A stretch of DNA of 64,000 nt from Eremothecium cymbalariae DBVPG#7215 (GCF_000235365.1 NC_016451.1:868001-932000), one strand, 5' to 3'. Positions 28,186 to 39,120 are shown, counted from the stretch's first letter. The notes: a model not told the origin generated them from the sequence alone. Translations and numbers: made by a program.

Positions 28186-29214
28186 TTACTTAACAATTTT
28201 CTGCTTCCTTTTCTTTACTAAGCCAGGTATTACTGGCTTTCGTTTCAATTTAGCTACTACCTTCTCATCAAATTCTGCATCACAAGCAGGACATTTGTTT
28301 TCTGGTGGTATAATTGAGAGTACGCAGAGACAAACACTGCAAACGAATCCTATAGCGACAACCGTCCCAGTTAAATAGCACGAAGTTCTAAAATCTACTG
28401 CACTTTGGTTTGGCTTCACGATCCACTGTCTCAATGATGGGTCGATAAACATAGCCGTCGACAAATATTGGATTAAACCTTCGGTATTCTCAACGTGTAA
28501 GTAATTACCATTTGTAGCATCAGTAGCTTGTTGCAGAAATGTTGATTCTTCCGTTCCCCCAATCTTCACAACATCAATGGAACATCTCATTTTAGTTGCA
28601 GAGAAGATACAGTTCATAATTGGGATATACTGGAATATTTCATCTTTACCTGCGTTACTGCCGCATGTAATAACTAATAAACGTGACTTCAAACTTGTAC
28701 TTTCGTTTTCTTTTACTATTCTGTTAATATATGTCAACCCAGCGGACATTGCTCCCGATAATGTACTCTTGATGGGTTGTATCTTGGAATTCTCTTGATC
28801 ATTAATCTCCTGTATAAAAAGTTTGTAGAGTTCTTCTACCACTGTTTCATCTACATTTCGGAATCCTCTGTACATATCTCTATTGATGATCGACTTGTCT
28901 TCATGTAACGTTTTCTTCTCAGACATATCTTCTAACTCATCAGCGGGAGGATATAGGTATTTAATACCTCTAGAATATGCAGCAATAACTGAAACTTGAT
29001 TGCTATTGTTAAATGATAGATGAGCATTTAAAAATATTATGATAGATTTCAGGGCTTGTAATAGCTGCCCTTCCTGGCCCACCTCCTTATCCAAGTCTGC
29101 CCACAATTTTGGATTTGTATCTATTACAAGAGTAAGCAACGACGGAGTATCCTCTACTAGCTGAGGCTTGCTCTTGTTAACCTGGAATGTACTTTCTGCA
29201 ATGGCGTCCATCAC
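28186..29214 (-). CDS. TFB4: TFIIH subunit Tfb4 (p34)
   Basis: A 342-residue von Willebrand A-like protein (PSLLTLVIDTNPKLW at the start, GSNAGKDEIFQYIPIMN in the middle) with a C-terminal zinc ribbon, CSVCLCVLS...CPACDAEF, at about residues 295-317. Tfb4 is a core TFIIH subunit needed for transcription initiation and nucleotide excision repair. S. cerevisiae Tfb4 (YPR056W) has 338 residues. An ATG one codon downstream is equally possible as start. Confidence 0.95.
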   Translation of the reverse strand: MMDAIAESTFQVNKSKPQLVEDTPSLLTLVIDTNPKLWADLDKEVGQEGQLLQALKSIIIFLNAHLSFNNSNQVSVIAAYSRGIKYLYPPADELEDMSEKKTLHEDKSIINRDMYRGFRNVDETVVEELYKLFIQEINDQENSKIQPIKSTLSGAMSAGLTYINRIVKENESTSLKSRLLVITCGSNAGKDEIFQYIPIMNCIFSATKMRCSIDVVKIGGTEESTFLQQATDATNGNYLHVENTEGLIQYLSTAMFIDPSLRQWIVKPNQSAVDFRTSCYLTGTVVAIGFVCSVCLCVLSIIPPENKCPACDAEFDEKVVAKLKRKPVIPGLVKKRKQKIVK

Positions 29215-29443
29215 AGTAAAATTACCTTAAGGAAATGCTCTATGTATGGTTTTATTCCAAGTTGTACCGAATGTGATTCGCTTTAACGCTAACGAAATTT
29301 TGCTTATTAGGTTAATTTTATTTACGACTAAAGTTCAGCTAATGACAGACAGACAGAGAAATAAAATAAATATTAACATTACACAATATTTGGCCAATTA
29401 CTAGGTAAATATGAACATATATAAACAATTAATAGAAGTTAAA

Positions 29444-30958
29444 TCATACCAAAGATATCATAGCTACATCACCCAGTGAATATGAGACACTTAGCCTTTT
29501 ACTATCTTGGCTCCAAGCAATATGCACTACATAGCTACCTTCCTTATTTGATTGGTAATCGCCTATTACAGGGATAGAAATTGAATTAGAAACTGTATTG
29601 GCACTCATTCCATGGCCTTTTAAACTATTTAGTAGCTTCTTAATATCATAAACTGTCACTTCACCATCCATTGTACCTGTAGCGAATTTAAGTTTATCAG
29701 GCGACAAAGATCCAGTAAAATTGGGTAGACCGTCTACAGTAGCTGTTGCAATTGGAGAACTGAATTTTATTGACCACACAGAGATTGATCCATCCATTGA
29801 AGTAGATATAATCGTATCCTCGTTAATCCACTGTGCGGATGTGATAGACTGGGTATGGCCATAGAAAGTATTAGATGGATTAATATTCCCGCCCCTCCAA
29901 ATACGCAGCGTATAGTCATCAGAAGCACTTAATAATAGCTGGTTTTCTGAATTATAAGACAAGGTAGTCAACGTTTGGGTATGTCCTAATAGTTTCCCAA
30001 TTGGCTTGCTTACGCCGATATTAAAAATTAATATAGAACCATGTAGCCCTGGAATGGCAAATTTATCCTGATCTATCCATGTAATATCGACGCCAAGCGA
30101 TTCGGTACTACCCGGTTCTCTGAAATTGAAATGCTGTAACGCAGTACCAGATAACGCATTCCATACTATAGTCACGTTTTCTACATCACAGGTCAGTACA
30201 TGAGTCTGATCAATATTCCATTTTATACACACCACTGGAGCCTTATGATGACTAAGGATGTTTTGCAGCTTTCCTTCCATGGACCAAAGCCTCAATTCTC
30301 CATTTTCTACACCGGTTAATAAGCTTTCTCCGTTCGGTGACCATTCGAGGCACGTTACTTCGTTTTGCTTTTCAGATACATTAGGATGAACAAGCGAGTA
30401 TGTATCTTTGATAGTCCACTTGTCTTCAAATTCCTCAAAGTATATTATTGATGCTTGTGAATCTCTATGACCACAAGCAAATACCGTCCCAAATTTTGGA
30501 TTCCACTGCGATACATAACCTGCAGGAAAAGTATACAGGCACTGTAAAGTCTTGATAAATGAATCATCACTGTCCTTCCCAATCCCTTCATCCTTAATTT
30601 GTATATCAGGCTCTTTTTCTTCTTCATGCTTCAATGCAAACCTCCCTCTTGCAACTAGTTCTGGAAATCTTTGTTTATCCACCTCTAAAGCCTGTACTAA
30701 ATTAAAATCCTTCTCATAATGGCTTGGATCTACAGGCATTACATTACCATCATATCGAACTAAAAGCTCGCTTTCAGTATACAGAATGCCCTTCTGAACA
30801 AAATTAACCAGAGTGCCTATAGGTATATGTTCTTTATACTTTTCATCAAACTCCAACACACGAGTTTCCTCCTGCATTGATAGTGCGCTAACTTCATGAC
30901 CAGACTCTTGAAGATACCTCCAGATAAGGTAGTTGAGTTCCTCACTGGTTAGCGACAT
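29444..30958 (-). CDS. SIF2: Set3C subunit Sif2 (TBL1-like WD40 protein)
   Basis: A 504-residue protein with an N-terminal LisH motif (LNYLIWRYLQESGHEVSAL, residues 8-26) and a C-terminal WD40 propeller from about residue 150, with repeats such as VTCLEWSPNGESLLTGVENG and LLSASDDYTLRIW. Sif2 is the WD40 subunit of the Set3 histone deacetylase complex and tetramerises through the LisH region. S. cerevisiae Sif2 (YBR103W) has 535 residues. It is divergent from EXO84 as on chromosome II. Confidence 0.95.
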   Translation of the reverse strand: MSLTSEELNYLIWRYLQESGHEVSALSMQEETRVLEFDEKYKEHIPIGTLVNFVQKGILYTESELLVRYDGNVMPVDPSHYEKDFNLVQALEVDKQRFPELVARGRFALKHEEEKEPDIQIKDEGIGKDSDDSFIKTLQCLYTFPAGYVSQWNPKFGTVFACGHRDSQASIIYFEEFEDKWTIKDTYSLVHPNVSEKQNEVTCLEWSPNGESLLTGVENGELRLWSMEGKLQNILSHHKAPVVCIKWNIDQTHVLTCDVENVTIVWNALSGTALQHFNFREPGSTESLGVDITWIDQDKFAIPGLHGSILIFNIGVSKPIGKLLGHTQTLTTLSYNSENQLLLSASDDYTLRIWRGGNINPSNTFYGHTQSITSAQWINEDTIISTSMDGSISVWSIKFSSPIATATVDGLPNFTGSLSPDKLKFATGTMDGEVTVYDIKKLLNSLKGHGMSANTVSNSISIPVIGDYQSNKEGSYVVHIAWSQDSKRLSVSYSLGDVAMISLV

Positions 30959-31395
30959 TTCATTAACTTGTATGCTGTATGATTGGTTGATTATGTATAT
31001 AGTACACTGCTCGATGTTGCTGGAAGGCTATTGAAATTTATTAATGTTCGAGTGCCGGTTTAACCTAATATCCATAGCAATTAATAATGATGCACCAAAG
31101 TAACACCTTAATGCCAAGCACACACTTTATAGAACCTGGTAGACCCTATATGGCCTGAATATTCTTCAAATATGCCATCTTAGGAGATTTCTAACTTTGT
31201 AATTGAAAATATATAGATGCACGTGACTCTGTGTTAAGTTAGTATACTTTTAATTTAAAAAGTCCAAATAAATCTACAATATACGGGTTCCAAGCATACA
31301 AGGGAACGGTAGCTTCATCTACCCTCAGAAATAAGGAAGATCTAAGCCATTTTTTAATTTTGATCGAGAGTATTCAATAATTTGTTCTATTCAAA
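30959..31395. other. SIF2-EXO84 divergent promoter region
   Basis: 437 bases with an E-box, CACGTGAC, at 31220-31227. No ORF or RNA gene is seen. Confidence 0.5.
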
Positions 31396-33495
31396 ATGGT
31401 AGACTTTTCTTTAAGGAAGGCTAGAAACAATTGGAATAAATTATCATCTCCTGGAAGGACAAAACAACAAGATCCCCCTAAGCAACTAAAATCCAATGCC
31501 TATGAAGATTTTGCTGCTGTTCCCAGAGATTCGTTAAAACTTCCAGAAATTGGGGTCAAAGATCGTAGGAAAGTTGGTACTTCTATGCAAAGAAGGCTGT
31601 CTGTGCATAATGCGAAATATGTTCCTCCTACAATTGATTTCTCTAACGCCCCAGCGTTACCAACAGGTGAGTTCCCTTTGAGAGATAATTCTTTGCTTCC
31701 ACCTGAGCTTATAAAACCAAACCAGAAGAGGATGCCATTAGATATATACGAAGGTCGGTCATTACGTGATATTTTAAGTGATCCAAAGTTTCTGGCTAAA
31801 AGATTTGTTCATGAGAAGTTAGGCGATGCTACTGCGTTAGAGGTTGACCAATTTTCTTCTAATTTAAATGATTTATCTTTAGAAATTGAGGAAGAAATTA
31901 AAACCAATATTAACAAGTCATATAATGAAATTATGATTGTAAATATGGAACTAGGTGTTGCTTGTACTGAGTTAGATGAATTGAGATCCAAAGTTAAACA
32001 ATTACAGGTGGTGATGGATCAGTTTACTTCTATGGCAGAAAAGAGGTTGCAGTTAGAGAAAGAACAGTTTCGGAATAGTGCAAGCTCGATACTTACTACC
32101 AAGTCGTCATCTACTACATCATCACTTCTTCCTCCTGTAAAGTCAACGAATAATAATAAGGACAGGACAAGTGTTTATATGTTAGAAAAAATGTGGACCA
32201 CAGAATTGAGCAGTCTCTTCAAGTCAGTTGAGGGCGCCCAAAAGTATATTTCTCGAGATTCAGGAAGGCATATCTTAATGGAATCCAGTCATTGGGTAGA
32301 GATTAATATTGCTACCTTAAAACCTATGCATAATGTTCACATTTTTATTTTAAATGATATGATACTTGTTGCGGCTAATCGGCAAGAAAAGAATAATGAG
32401 TTGGTTGCAGATCAATGCTGTTTTTTGAGGGACCTATCTGTGAATGAAGAACAAAATTACACGTTATCATTTCAATTTGGAAATAAAAACCATTTTCTGT
32501 ACAGGTCTAGAACAGCTGCTGAATATGAAAAACTCCTCAGTGAACTAAAGGCCGCTAAAGATGAATTGAGGGATATTTATGAGGCAGAGGAAGACAATGC
32601 ACGAAAGTTAAGGAACTCGTTCACTTATTTACAATCAACTCAACAATCCCCCGTTAGAGATGTAAGCAGTCCAGCGAAGGGACACAGTCGGCAAAGATCC
32701 CTTGGTACTGTACATACAACACCAGATCGTAGCCAAATGCATCAAGAAAGCTTATTACAAAATATTAGCCTGTCGATGCATGCTCGATCCAGGTCTGGAG
32801 ATGTAAACCAAGCTACGATTAAATTAAAATTGGCAGACGAAGAGTTAGAAGAACTAAACGTTCCTGTTACTAGAATGAATTTTGAATATGCTATAAGAAA
32901 ACTCCGCTCAATTGAGAGTATACTGAATGGAATAGTAGCTGGAACTGAAGAAGAGGTTATGCTATTAGATTTGTTGAAAATGAAGTGTAATCAAAACAGG
33001 AATACGATCACACAGAAATTAACCCATGTTATTAATACAGAGCACTTAGATGCTGAAAAGCTCGAAAAAAGTGCAAAATCTTTAATTTCTTTGGGTATGC
33101 CAGTGGACGCATTGCAATTATTTTTAAATAACAGATCCAATTTAATTCAGGACTTAGTTTTACAGGTTGGAGTACATGATAATTCTAATTCGTATATTAC
33201 TCAAGTTGCAGTGATTAGGTTCCAGACTATAAAAAAAGTTGCAATCCAGTTTCAAAGACTCTTTGAGGGTGAAACCGCTAAATATTCATCAGTTCTGGTG
33301 AGCTGGTGTAATGATGAGGTTGACAAGCATTTTAATTTGATGAAAAAACAGCTAATAAACGATGATCAGTTAACACCTCAAGCAATCAAAATCTCCAGGA
33401 AACAAATCGATGAGTTGAAAACTGTCGGGATGGATTTTGTGTATAAACTGGATGATTTTTTAAAGGTACATAGTAACAAAATTCACTACAAATGA
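31396..33495 (+). CDS. EXO84: Exocyst subunit Exo84
   Basis: A 699-residue protein. A basic N-terminal region is followed by a coiled coil (about 155-225), a PH-like domain (about 265-395, including WVEINIATLKPMHNVHIFIL) and a helical C-terminal half typical of exocyst rod subunits. Exo84 joins Sec8 and the other subunits in tethering secretory vesicles at the plasma membrane; it has also been tied to pre-mRNA splicing. The S. cerevisiae gene is YBR102C (753 residues). Confidence 0.93.
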   Translation: MVDFSLRKARNNWNKLSSPGRTKQQDPPKQLKSNAYEDFAAVPRDSLKLPEIGVKDRRKVGTSMQRRLSVHNAKYVPPTIDFSNAPALPTGEFPLRDNSLLPPELIKPNQKRMPLDIYEGRSLRDILSDPKFLAKRFVHEKLGDATALEVDQFSSNLNDLSLEIEEEIKTNINKSYNEIMIVNMELGVACTELDELRSKVKQLQVVMDQFTSMAEKRLQLEKEQFRNSASSILTTKSSSTTSSLLPPVKSTNNNKDRTSVYMLEKMWTTELSSLFKSVEGAQKYISRDSGRHILMESSHWVEINIATLKPMHNVHIFILNDMILVAANRQEKNNELVADQCCFLRDLSVNEEQNYTLSFQFGNKNHFLYRSRTAAEYEKLLSELKAAKDELRDIYEAEEDNARKLRNSFTYLQSTQQSPVRDVSSPAKGHSRQRSLGTVHTTPDRSQMHQESLLQNISLSMHARSRSGDVNQATIKLKLADEELEELNVPVTRMNFEYAIRKLRSIESILNGIVAGTEEEVMLLDLLKMKCNQNRNTITQKLTHVINTEHLDAEKLEKSAKSLISLGMPVDALQLFLNNRSNLIQDLVLQVGVHDNSNSYITQVAVIRFQTIKKVAIQFQRLFEGETAKYSSVLVSWCNDEVDKHFNLMKKQLINDDQLTPQAIKISRKQIDELKTVGMDFVYKLDDFLKVHSNKIHYK

Positions 33496-33530
33496 GGTTA
33501 CATTTTTGAAAGACAAACCGATATATTATT

Positions 33531-35600
33531 TCATTCCTCTGCTTCTGTAACTGCATTTTCTGCTAACCACGAATGGAGAGTCTCAAGATCATTAGCAGAG
33601 GATTCGTACGCCGCTTTATATACCCATTCTATGGAGTATTTTCCGGGCTGTGTGTCATAGAATATATCTCCTAGCAGTTTGCGTTTCGTATTGGATTCAT
33701 CCACACATAATCGAAATTCATCTCGGTTTAGTAAATCTTCATTGACGTGATTTATTAGTGCTTTCATGTCCGGAAACGATATTAAACCAGAAGATTTGCA
33801 TTCGGGATTTTTGCAAAAGGAAAACCCACAGCCACGACTTAGCTGTATCACGTACCTCCGTTCTATTCTCGATTTGAATTTACGGCCATTTTTGTCATCG
33901 TCAGTTGAGTAGAATGGCCCAAAGCATGCATCACATAGATTATATAGGTTGTTGAATGATGGTCCCACCCGACTGCAGTTTTCATTGGAGCACTTTCTAA
34001 GTACTGTCGACCTGGCCTTGACCTTACGATCCAGAGCATGTAAACTTAAATGGGATGCGATTTCTAATTTTCTAATAGATCTTCCGCATTTTTCACAATC
34101 AATTGTTTTAGTACCACAGCGATATTCATGACCAGATAGATTAAAATACTTTGATTCAATGTTGCTTTCACCACGAGGAACGATCAAATGACAAAACTGA
34201 CAATAGTGGAGGCCCTTAGGACAGGAAGAACTTCTGTGTCGACTAAGTTCTACCAAATTTGGAAATTTCTCATCACAATCTGTACAGGTTGCAGATTCAT
34301 GAAACCAATTCAAATGACTTTGGTAACTAATATCTGTGTCACCATGTGAACCACAAGATGGAAAACTACAATGCCAATGCTGTTCTGGAATCTTCTTGCA
34401 AAGAAGGTACTTTTTGTTACATATTGTGCATATTTTTGTCGATCTTTGGCAATGTAGTTCATGTAATAAATACGCATCTTTTAAAATTCCCTTTTTACAG
34501 GATTGGCAAACAATTAAATTTTCATCTACAATAGACTTCTTCGAGTCTGCAAGATCATCAGTAACAACTATGAAAGAATATGATGATAAACTCGGTTTGG
34601 AAAGATAAAAAGGCAAAATATACGAAGTATCTGCATTGGTTAAACTGATCTTAGAACCAGAATTGATTCCTTCTTTAGACTCCATACTAGCTGAAAGCAA
34701 TGTGGTACTTGTGAAACACTCCTTTCTGACTAGGTCATTTGGAGAAGTCATTAATTGAAATGATTCGTCCATATCATTGCTTAAAATCTCTATCCTCACT
34801 TGACCATCATTCCTGACTCTATAAATAACTTTCTGACCAGGTTGCACAGAAATTGGTTCATTTAATGAAGCATCTATAACCTGAAGTTCCTGCAAATCTT
34901 CATCCATAAAAATACTGGTCCCTTCAATCCCTCGTGCATCAACAGGTACTTCAAACGAGCCGATAATGTTTAAATCCAAGTCTGTATTGACAACACAGAC
35001 TATCTTTGCAGGCTCTAAGCGGTGGATTTTAAACTTATAAATTTCCTTTGCTACTCGTCCATTCTCCTCTCCCGATACTAGCATATATTCACCATCCACA
35101 ACAGACGTTAAAGTGTTGTTCCATCGAGCTTCCAAGAAGGAGCGGACATGTAACTCATCGAAAAAGAACTTCCTAGTAATAGAATTATCTACTGTCGAAT
35201 CCATATATTTGGCTGGATCATTTATCAGATTCTCCCACTTTATAGCCCCTAGAGGTTCCAATTCTATAGAAGTCCCATTGGGTAATTCTCTTAACAACTT
35301 GTAGTCCATAACGGTGCAATCCACATTATCTAAAATCCCCAATTTGTACGCAACTAACCATGGTACCACAATTTCATTAATATCTAACAAACTGAACTCT
35401 CTTACACCAACAACAGCTGACCCCAAACGTTCCCCGTCCTCTTTCCGGAAGACGTCTATTGCTAATGTCAACGGTTTTGACTCATCGAAAACATCATGTG
35501 ACCCTGACCCTATAAGCTCTTCCAATATCTGCTGCGGGAGTATTACTTTGTCACTCAAAGGATTCTTAGTATAATCAACTTTAATACATTCAAACATCAT
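33531..35600 (-). CDS. UFD1-domain protein with TRAF-like zinc fingers and AZUL-like end
   Basis: A 689-residue protein. Residues 1 to about 270 resemble the UFD1 double-psi beta-barrel (LPQQILEEL, DYKLLRELPNGTSIELEPLG). Residues 365-560 hold many CxxC and His pairs like TRAF-type fingers (CQSC...CTIC, CTDC, CQFC, CEKC, CDAC). Residues 581-605, RRYVIQLSRGCGFSFC and following, resemble the AZUL zinc finger of Ube3A (RGCGxxxCxNxxC). Such UFD1 proteins with fingers occur in other fungi beside the normal Ufd1, and I know of none in S. cerevisiae. A role in Cdc48/ubiquitin pathways is inference. It sits between EXO84 and FES1. Confidence 0.82.
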   Translation of the reverse strand: MMFECIKVDYTKNPLSDKVILPQQILEELIGSGSHDVFDESKPLTLAIDVFRKEDGERLGSAVVGVREFSLLDINEIVVPWLVAYKLGILDNVDCTVMDYKLLRELPNGTSIELEPLGAIKWENLINDPAKYMDSTVDNSITRKFFFDELHVRSFLEARWNNTLTSVVDGEYMLVSGEENGRVAKEIYKFKIHRLEPAKIVCVVNTDLDLNIIGSFEVPVDARGIEGTSIFMDEDLQELQVIDASLNEPISVQPGQKVIYRVRNDGQVRIEILSNDMDESFQLMTSPNDLVRKECFTSTTLLSASMESKEGINSGSKISLTNADTSYILPFYLSKPSLSSYSFIVVTDDLADSKKSIVDENLIVCQSCKKGILKDAYLLHELHCQRSTKICTICNKKYLLCKKIPEQHWHCSFPSCGSHGDTDISYQSHLNWFHESATCTDCDEKFPNLVELSRHRSSSCPKGLHYCQFCHLIVPRGESNIESKYFNLSGHEYRCGTKTIDCEKCGRSIRKLEIASHLSLHALDRKVKARSTVLRKCSNENCSRVGPSFNNLYNLCDACFGPFYSTDDDKNGRKFKSRIERRYVIQLSRGCGFSFCKNPECKSSGLISFPDMKALINHVNEDLLNRDEFRLCVDESNTKRKLLGDIFYDTQPGKYSIEWVYKAAYESSANDLETLHSWLAENAVTEAEE

Positions 35601-35879
35601 TGATTATTCACCCTCAACTTGTCTCCATCTATGTATAATGAACATGTACATGTACTGAACATGAATCACTAAAATTGCCGTTTCGCATGTTGTCGAATAT
35701 AATGAACGTTTTTCATAAGCACTGTTCTTTAAATTTCTAGAAGGCCTTTCTAGACGAACGCTTTTACCAAAGTGAAGACGAGTTCAACATTTAAAACATC
35801 ATAAAAGGATAATCTAGCTCATCGTATAGCTCCTTAGAAAATCTGGAGATAGCTTTTATTTATAATCGAGAAAGACGAT

Positions 35880-36749
35880 ATGGAAAAGTTACTACATTGG
35901 TCTATTGCGAACGCGCAAGGTGATGACGAGGCTATTGCTAAGGCAGGACAACCAGACCCAAAATTATTGCAACAATTGTTTGGTGGTGGACCAGATGAAC
36001 CTACATTGATGAAGCAGGCCATTGCAGTGATTATGAATCCCGAGGCAGAGTTAGATAATAAGCTAATTGCTTTCGATAATTTCGAGATGTTGATTGAAAA
36101 TTTGGATAACGCTAACAATATTGAAAACTTGAAGCTGTGGGGGCCATTGATTGAAATTTTGGATAGCCCAGAGGAAGAGCTGCGTGTTGCATCTTTGTCT
36201 GTTATTGGTACAGCTGTCCAGAATAATTCGAAATCACAGGAGAGCTTTGTGAAGAATGAAGGTGGATTGGAAAAGGTTATTGGGTTGGCTAAAGATACAA
36301 CACAAAGCAGCCAGGTCAGAACCAAAAGTTTCTATGCTCTATCTAGCTTGGTGAGACACAATAGTACAGTTTGTGAACTTGTTGTTCAGAATGAGGGCCT
36401 TGACTTAATTAAACCGGTGCTAAACGATTCATCACTTTCAGAAAAGTTGAAGTTGCGAGTCCTTGCGTTTTTGGCTGCGATCCTGACTACAGTTAATATT
36501 GAGCAGAGCTTTTTGGATTCACTAAGGAAAGACAAATTAATTGAGTCTTCGATAGACTTTTTGGACCCAAGTGTTAATATATATTTAATAGATAGGGCAT
36601 TAAACTTTCTGGCGATACTAAGTCAATCTCATGTTAAGTTTGAAAAGTCTGAAATTACGAAGTTACAGTCGTCCTTTAAGAAGTTGGAAGCGTTAAAGAA
36701 TCGCCTGAACGAAGAAGATTATGAAACTGTGAGACAAATATTAGAATAG
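35880..36749 (+). CDS. FES1: Hsp70 nucleotide exchange factor Fes1
   Basis: A 289-residue armadillo-type protein. The N-terminus MEKLLHWSIANAQGDDEA and the helical repeats (EELRVASLSVIGTAVQNN, VRTKSFYALSSLVRHN) match Fes1/HspBP1. It releases ADP and substrate from cytosolic Hsp70 (Ssa1) and supports degradation of misfolded proteins. The S. cerevisiae gene, YBR101C, encodes 290 residues. No alternative 3' exon, as known for nuclear forms, can be recognised here. Confidence 0.97.
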   Translation: MEKLLHWSIANAQGDDEAIAKAGQPDPKLLQQLFGGGPDEPTLMKQAIAVIMNPEAELDNKLIAFDNFEMLIENLDNANNIENLKLWGPLIEILDSPEEELRVASLSVIGTAVQNNSKSQESFVKNEGGLEKVIGLAKDTTQSSQVRTKSFYALSSLVRHNSTVCELVVQNEGLDLIKPVLNDSSLSEKLKLRVLAFLAAILTTVNIEQSFLDSLRKDKLIESSIDFLDPSVNIYLIDRALNFLAILSQSHVKFEKSEITKLQSSFKKLEALKNRLNEEDYETVRQILE

Positions 36750-36900
36750 CGGTGTTTAATTATTGTTAAAAACTGAGCATGATTAATTAACAAAGGTGTT
36801 CATTGCAGGGTGTTCCTTAAGCTTCAGCTCATCGTGAGACCCTCTAATAAATAGGGCGTATTTAAATGTATATTAGAATATCCCTTGTAAGTTATACTGT

Positions 36901-39120
36901 TTAGTCAAAGTATATCTTTTCCTCCGGGTTATCTGACATGCAAAGTGCATATATGGCTTTCTCGGCTAGTTTAGTCATCAATGGATTACCATCCCTCCCC
37001 GATACTAAGTAACCTTTCCTGAAGTCAGCAAATAGTTTTTGAAATGAGGGGTACACATTTGTGATTCTATCTGCCTTACATTGAGTAACGTTATTTACTT
37101 GTTGCAGTGCTTTTGAGAGAACTTCAGTGGGGGTTTTTCCAATTTTGACGTTAATATGGGCCCAATTCATATTTTTCACAGTAGAGTGATATCTGTGCTT
37201 AGCCACAACCAATACCAAGTTATTGAGCCAATTCATGAAATCTAAGGTGCTGTTAATAGGAAATATATCAACATCTGCATGAATGGTAATTTCATTTAAT
37301 TTTCTATCCAAGTCCTTTGCCTTCATGTCTAATTCTTCCAGTTTTACCTCTTTGGCGGATTTCCTTTTTGGACTCGTTAAATTACCATTCAGCTGCTCCT
37401 CAACTCTCTCTCTTAGATGTTTATTTTCCAAATGAGTTATAGATTTTTCAAGTCGATTGTAATCATTCAATGCTATGATGACTTTTTTACCAGATTTAGC
37501 AAGGCTTCTTATTCTTCGAAGAAAGTAATTCTTTTGAGTACGATATTGATAAAAAAAGTCAATAGCCTTATAAAATAAGACACATGTAGTCTCTTCGCAT
37601 AACACAGAATCACATGGGTAGAATAAATTGTGGTTCAAATCGTAAATCGTAGTGCAATTTCTTTTAAAACGTATGATGGGCAAGTCTTCATAATTTTGGA
37701 ATACTTGTGCAGGACTTAATACTTCTTTTATGTGTACCTGTTCACTTGAGAAATATTTGTAGACATCATCATTAATACTAAGAACAAGCTCTGCTAATAA
37801 TATGTCCTTATTTCTCGATGCTTTATTGGCTTCATTAAAACGCTTTTTTAATTTTGCATTGGAAATGATTCTACCGATCATAGACTGAGATTCAGCATCT
37901 GAAAAATGTTCACTATGGACAATGTAGATCTTATCAGAAAATTGAGTAGCCTGTTCGTTTGAATCCACAACATTTTTTGTTTCTGTCGAATTGTTTAGCG
38001 CCCCTGAAATAAACGACGAGTCTGGATCGATTGACTCATATGAAGGTGACTTTTGTTTCTTAGGTGTGCTTATACCCTCATCTTGAGACAGTTCTAAGAA
38101 TTCAACAATCGTTCCACCTTCTGATGGTGTGCCAGATTTTTCATTTATTTCATTTCGAAAATTCTGGACTTCGGTTAATGAAACTATGTCATTAATTCTT
38201 TGTTCAGGATTTTTGTCGCATGATAAAGTCTTGCTTCCCCTTAGTGATGTTGATGTCGACCCTTCAGGTTCTGACCGAACACTAGAACCTTCCCTAGTTC
38301 TTTTAGTCGCAGCAGACGGTCGTTCAGAACTTAATTCTTCAGGCGGAAGTGCGCTTGAAATTAATGCATGAGATGAAAATTCATCAATTGCATCGCTTAC
38401 AACAACATTATTACTGTTGGCTAGTGTCCTTCTTAAATAGCTCCTCACATTTTCAGTATTAACGGGCAAAGGCTTGGAAGAATATAGTGAAGTCGAATAT
38501 GGTGTGCCGGATTTACTTGTTTTTGAATTTCCAGAACATGCCCATTTGGATGTTAAAACAGCCAACGTATCAGGATTATAAGTGCTGCTATTTCCAGGTG
38601 TATCTATGCTAGACGTATTATCCTCACTATCACTCAAAATATTGCTTAGGATATCTGTAGGACTCTTACTAGAGTTACGTTTTTTGTTTTTTGTAGCAGT
38701 ATCTATGTGATATTTATTGTCAACAAACATCTTTCTTACCATTTTCCTGGGAGGTACTTTGGGAGGTGTGAAAGTATTCGAGTCTTCATTAACACTCATA
38801 ACCTCCAATGGATGTGAACGTGTTGAATACGATGCTTTAAGGTCGGAAGTATTAATTTCGCTATCATTTATCGATGTATCCCTTTGGAACTGCCCATCTA
38901 GTTCAATTGATACTGATACCCTCTGAACAGAACTGTTAACATCTTCAACTGAAGCTCTAGTGTACTGTTTGTTTGGAGAGGAGGGATAATTTCTTCTTTG
39001 AGGTTCTTCTGCATTGGGTATTTCATCAAGGTCTGATACAATTTCTATCACATTGTTGTCAAGGGTGATATCTCCCACCTTATCATTAGTGGATGATTCA
39101 ATGTCAATAACTTCAACCAT
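36901..39120 (-). CDS. MMS4: Mms4 (Eme1), partner of the Mus81 endonuclease
   Basis: A 739-residue protein with a long, acidic, Ser/Thr-rich and poorly conserved N-terminal half, and a C-terminal XPF-like region (about 410-739) that lacks the ERKxxxD nuclease motif, as expected of the non-catalytic subunit. The C-terminal part (NWAHINVKIGKTPTEVLSKA, FQKLFADFRKGYLVS) fits S. cerevisiae Mms4 (YBR098W, 691 residues). Mus81-Mms4 cuts branched recombination and replication intermediates and is controlled by phosphorylation of the N-terminal half. Confidence 0.9.
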   Translation of the reverse strand: MVEVIDIESSTNDKVGDITLDNNVIEIVSDLDEIPNAEEPQRRNYPSSPNKQYTRASVEDVNSSVQRVSVSIELDGQFQRDTSINDSEINTSDLKASYSTRSHPLEVMSVNEDSNTFTPPKVPPRKMVRKMFVDNKYHIDTATKNKKRNSSKSPTDILSNILSDSEDNTSSIDTPGNSSTYNPDTLAVLTSKWACSGNSKTSKSGTPYSTSLYSSKPLPVNTENVRSYLRRTLANSNNVVVSDAIDEFSSHALISSALPPEELSSERPSAATKRTREGSSVRSEPEGSTSTSLRGSKTLSCDKNPEQRINDIVSLTEVQNFRNEINEKSGTPSEGGTIVEFLELSQDEGISTPKKQKSPSYESIDPDSSFISGALNNSTETKNVVDSNEQATQFSDKIYIVHSEHFSDAESQSMIGRIISNAKLKKRFNEANKASRNKDILLAELVLSINDDVYKYFSSEQVHIKEVLSPAQVFQNYEDLPIIRFKRNCTTIYDLNHNLFYPCDSVLCEETTCVLFYKAIDFFYQYRTQKNYFLRRIRSLAKSGKKVIIALNDYNRLEKSITHLENKHLRERVEEQLNGNLTSPKRKSAKEVKLEELDMKAKDLDRKLNEITIHADVDIFPINSTLDFMNWLNNLVLVVAKHRYHSTVKNMNWAHINVKIGKTPTEVLSKALQQVNNVTQCKADRITNVYPSFQKLFADFRKGYLVSGRDGNPLMTKLAEKAIYALCMSDNPEEKIYFD

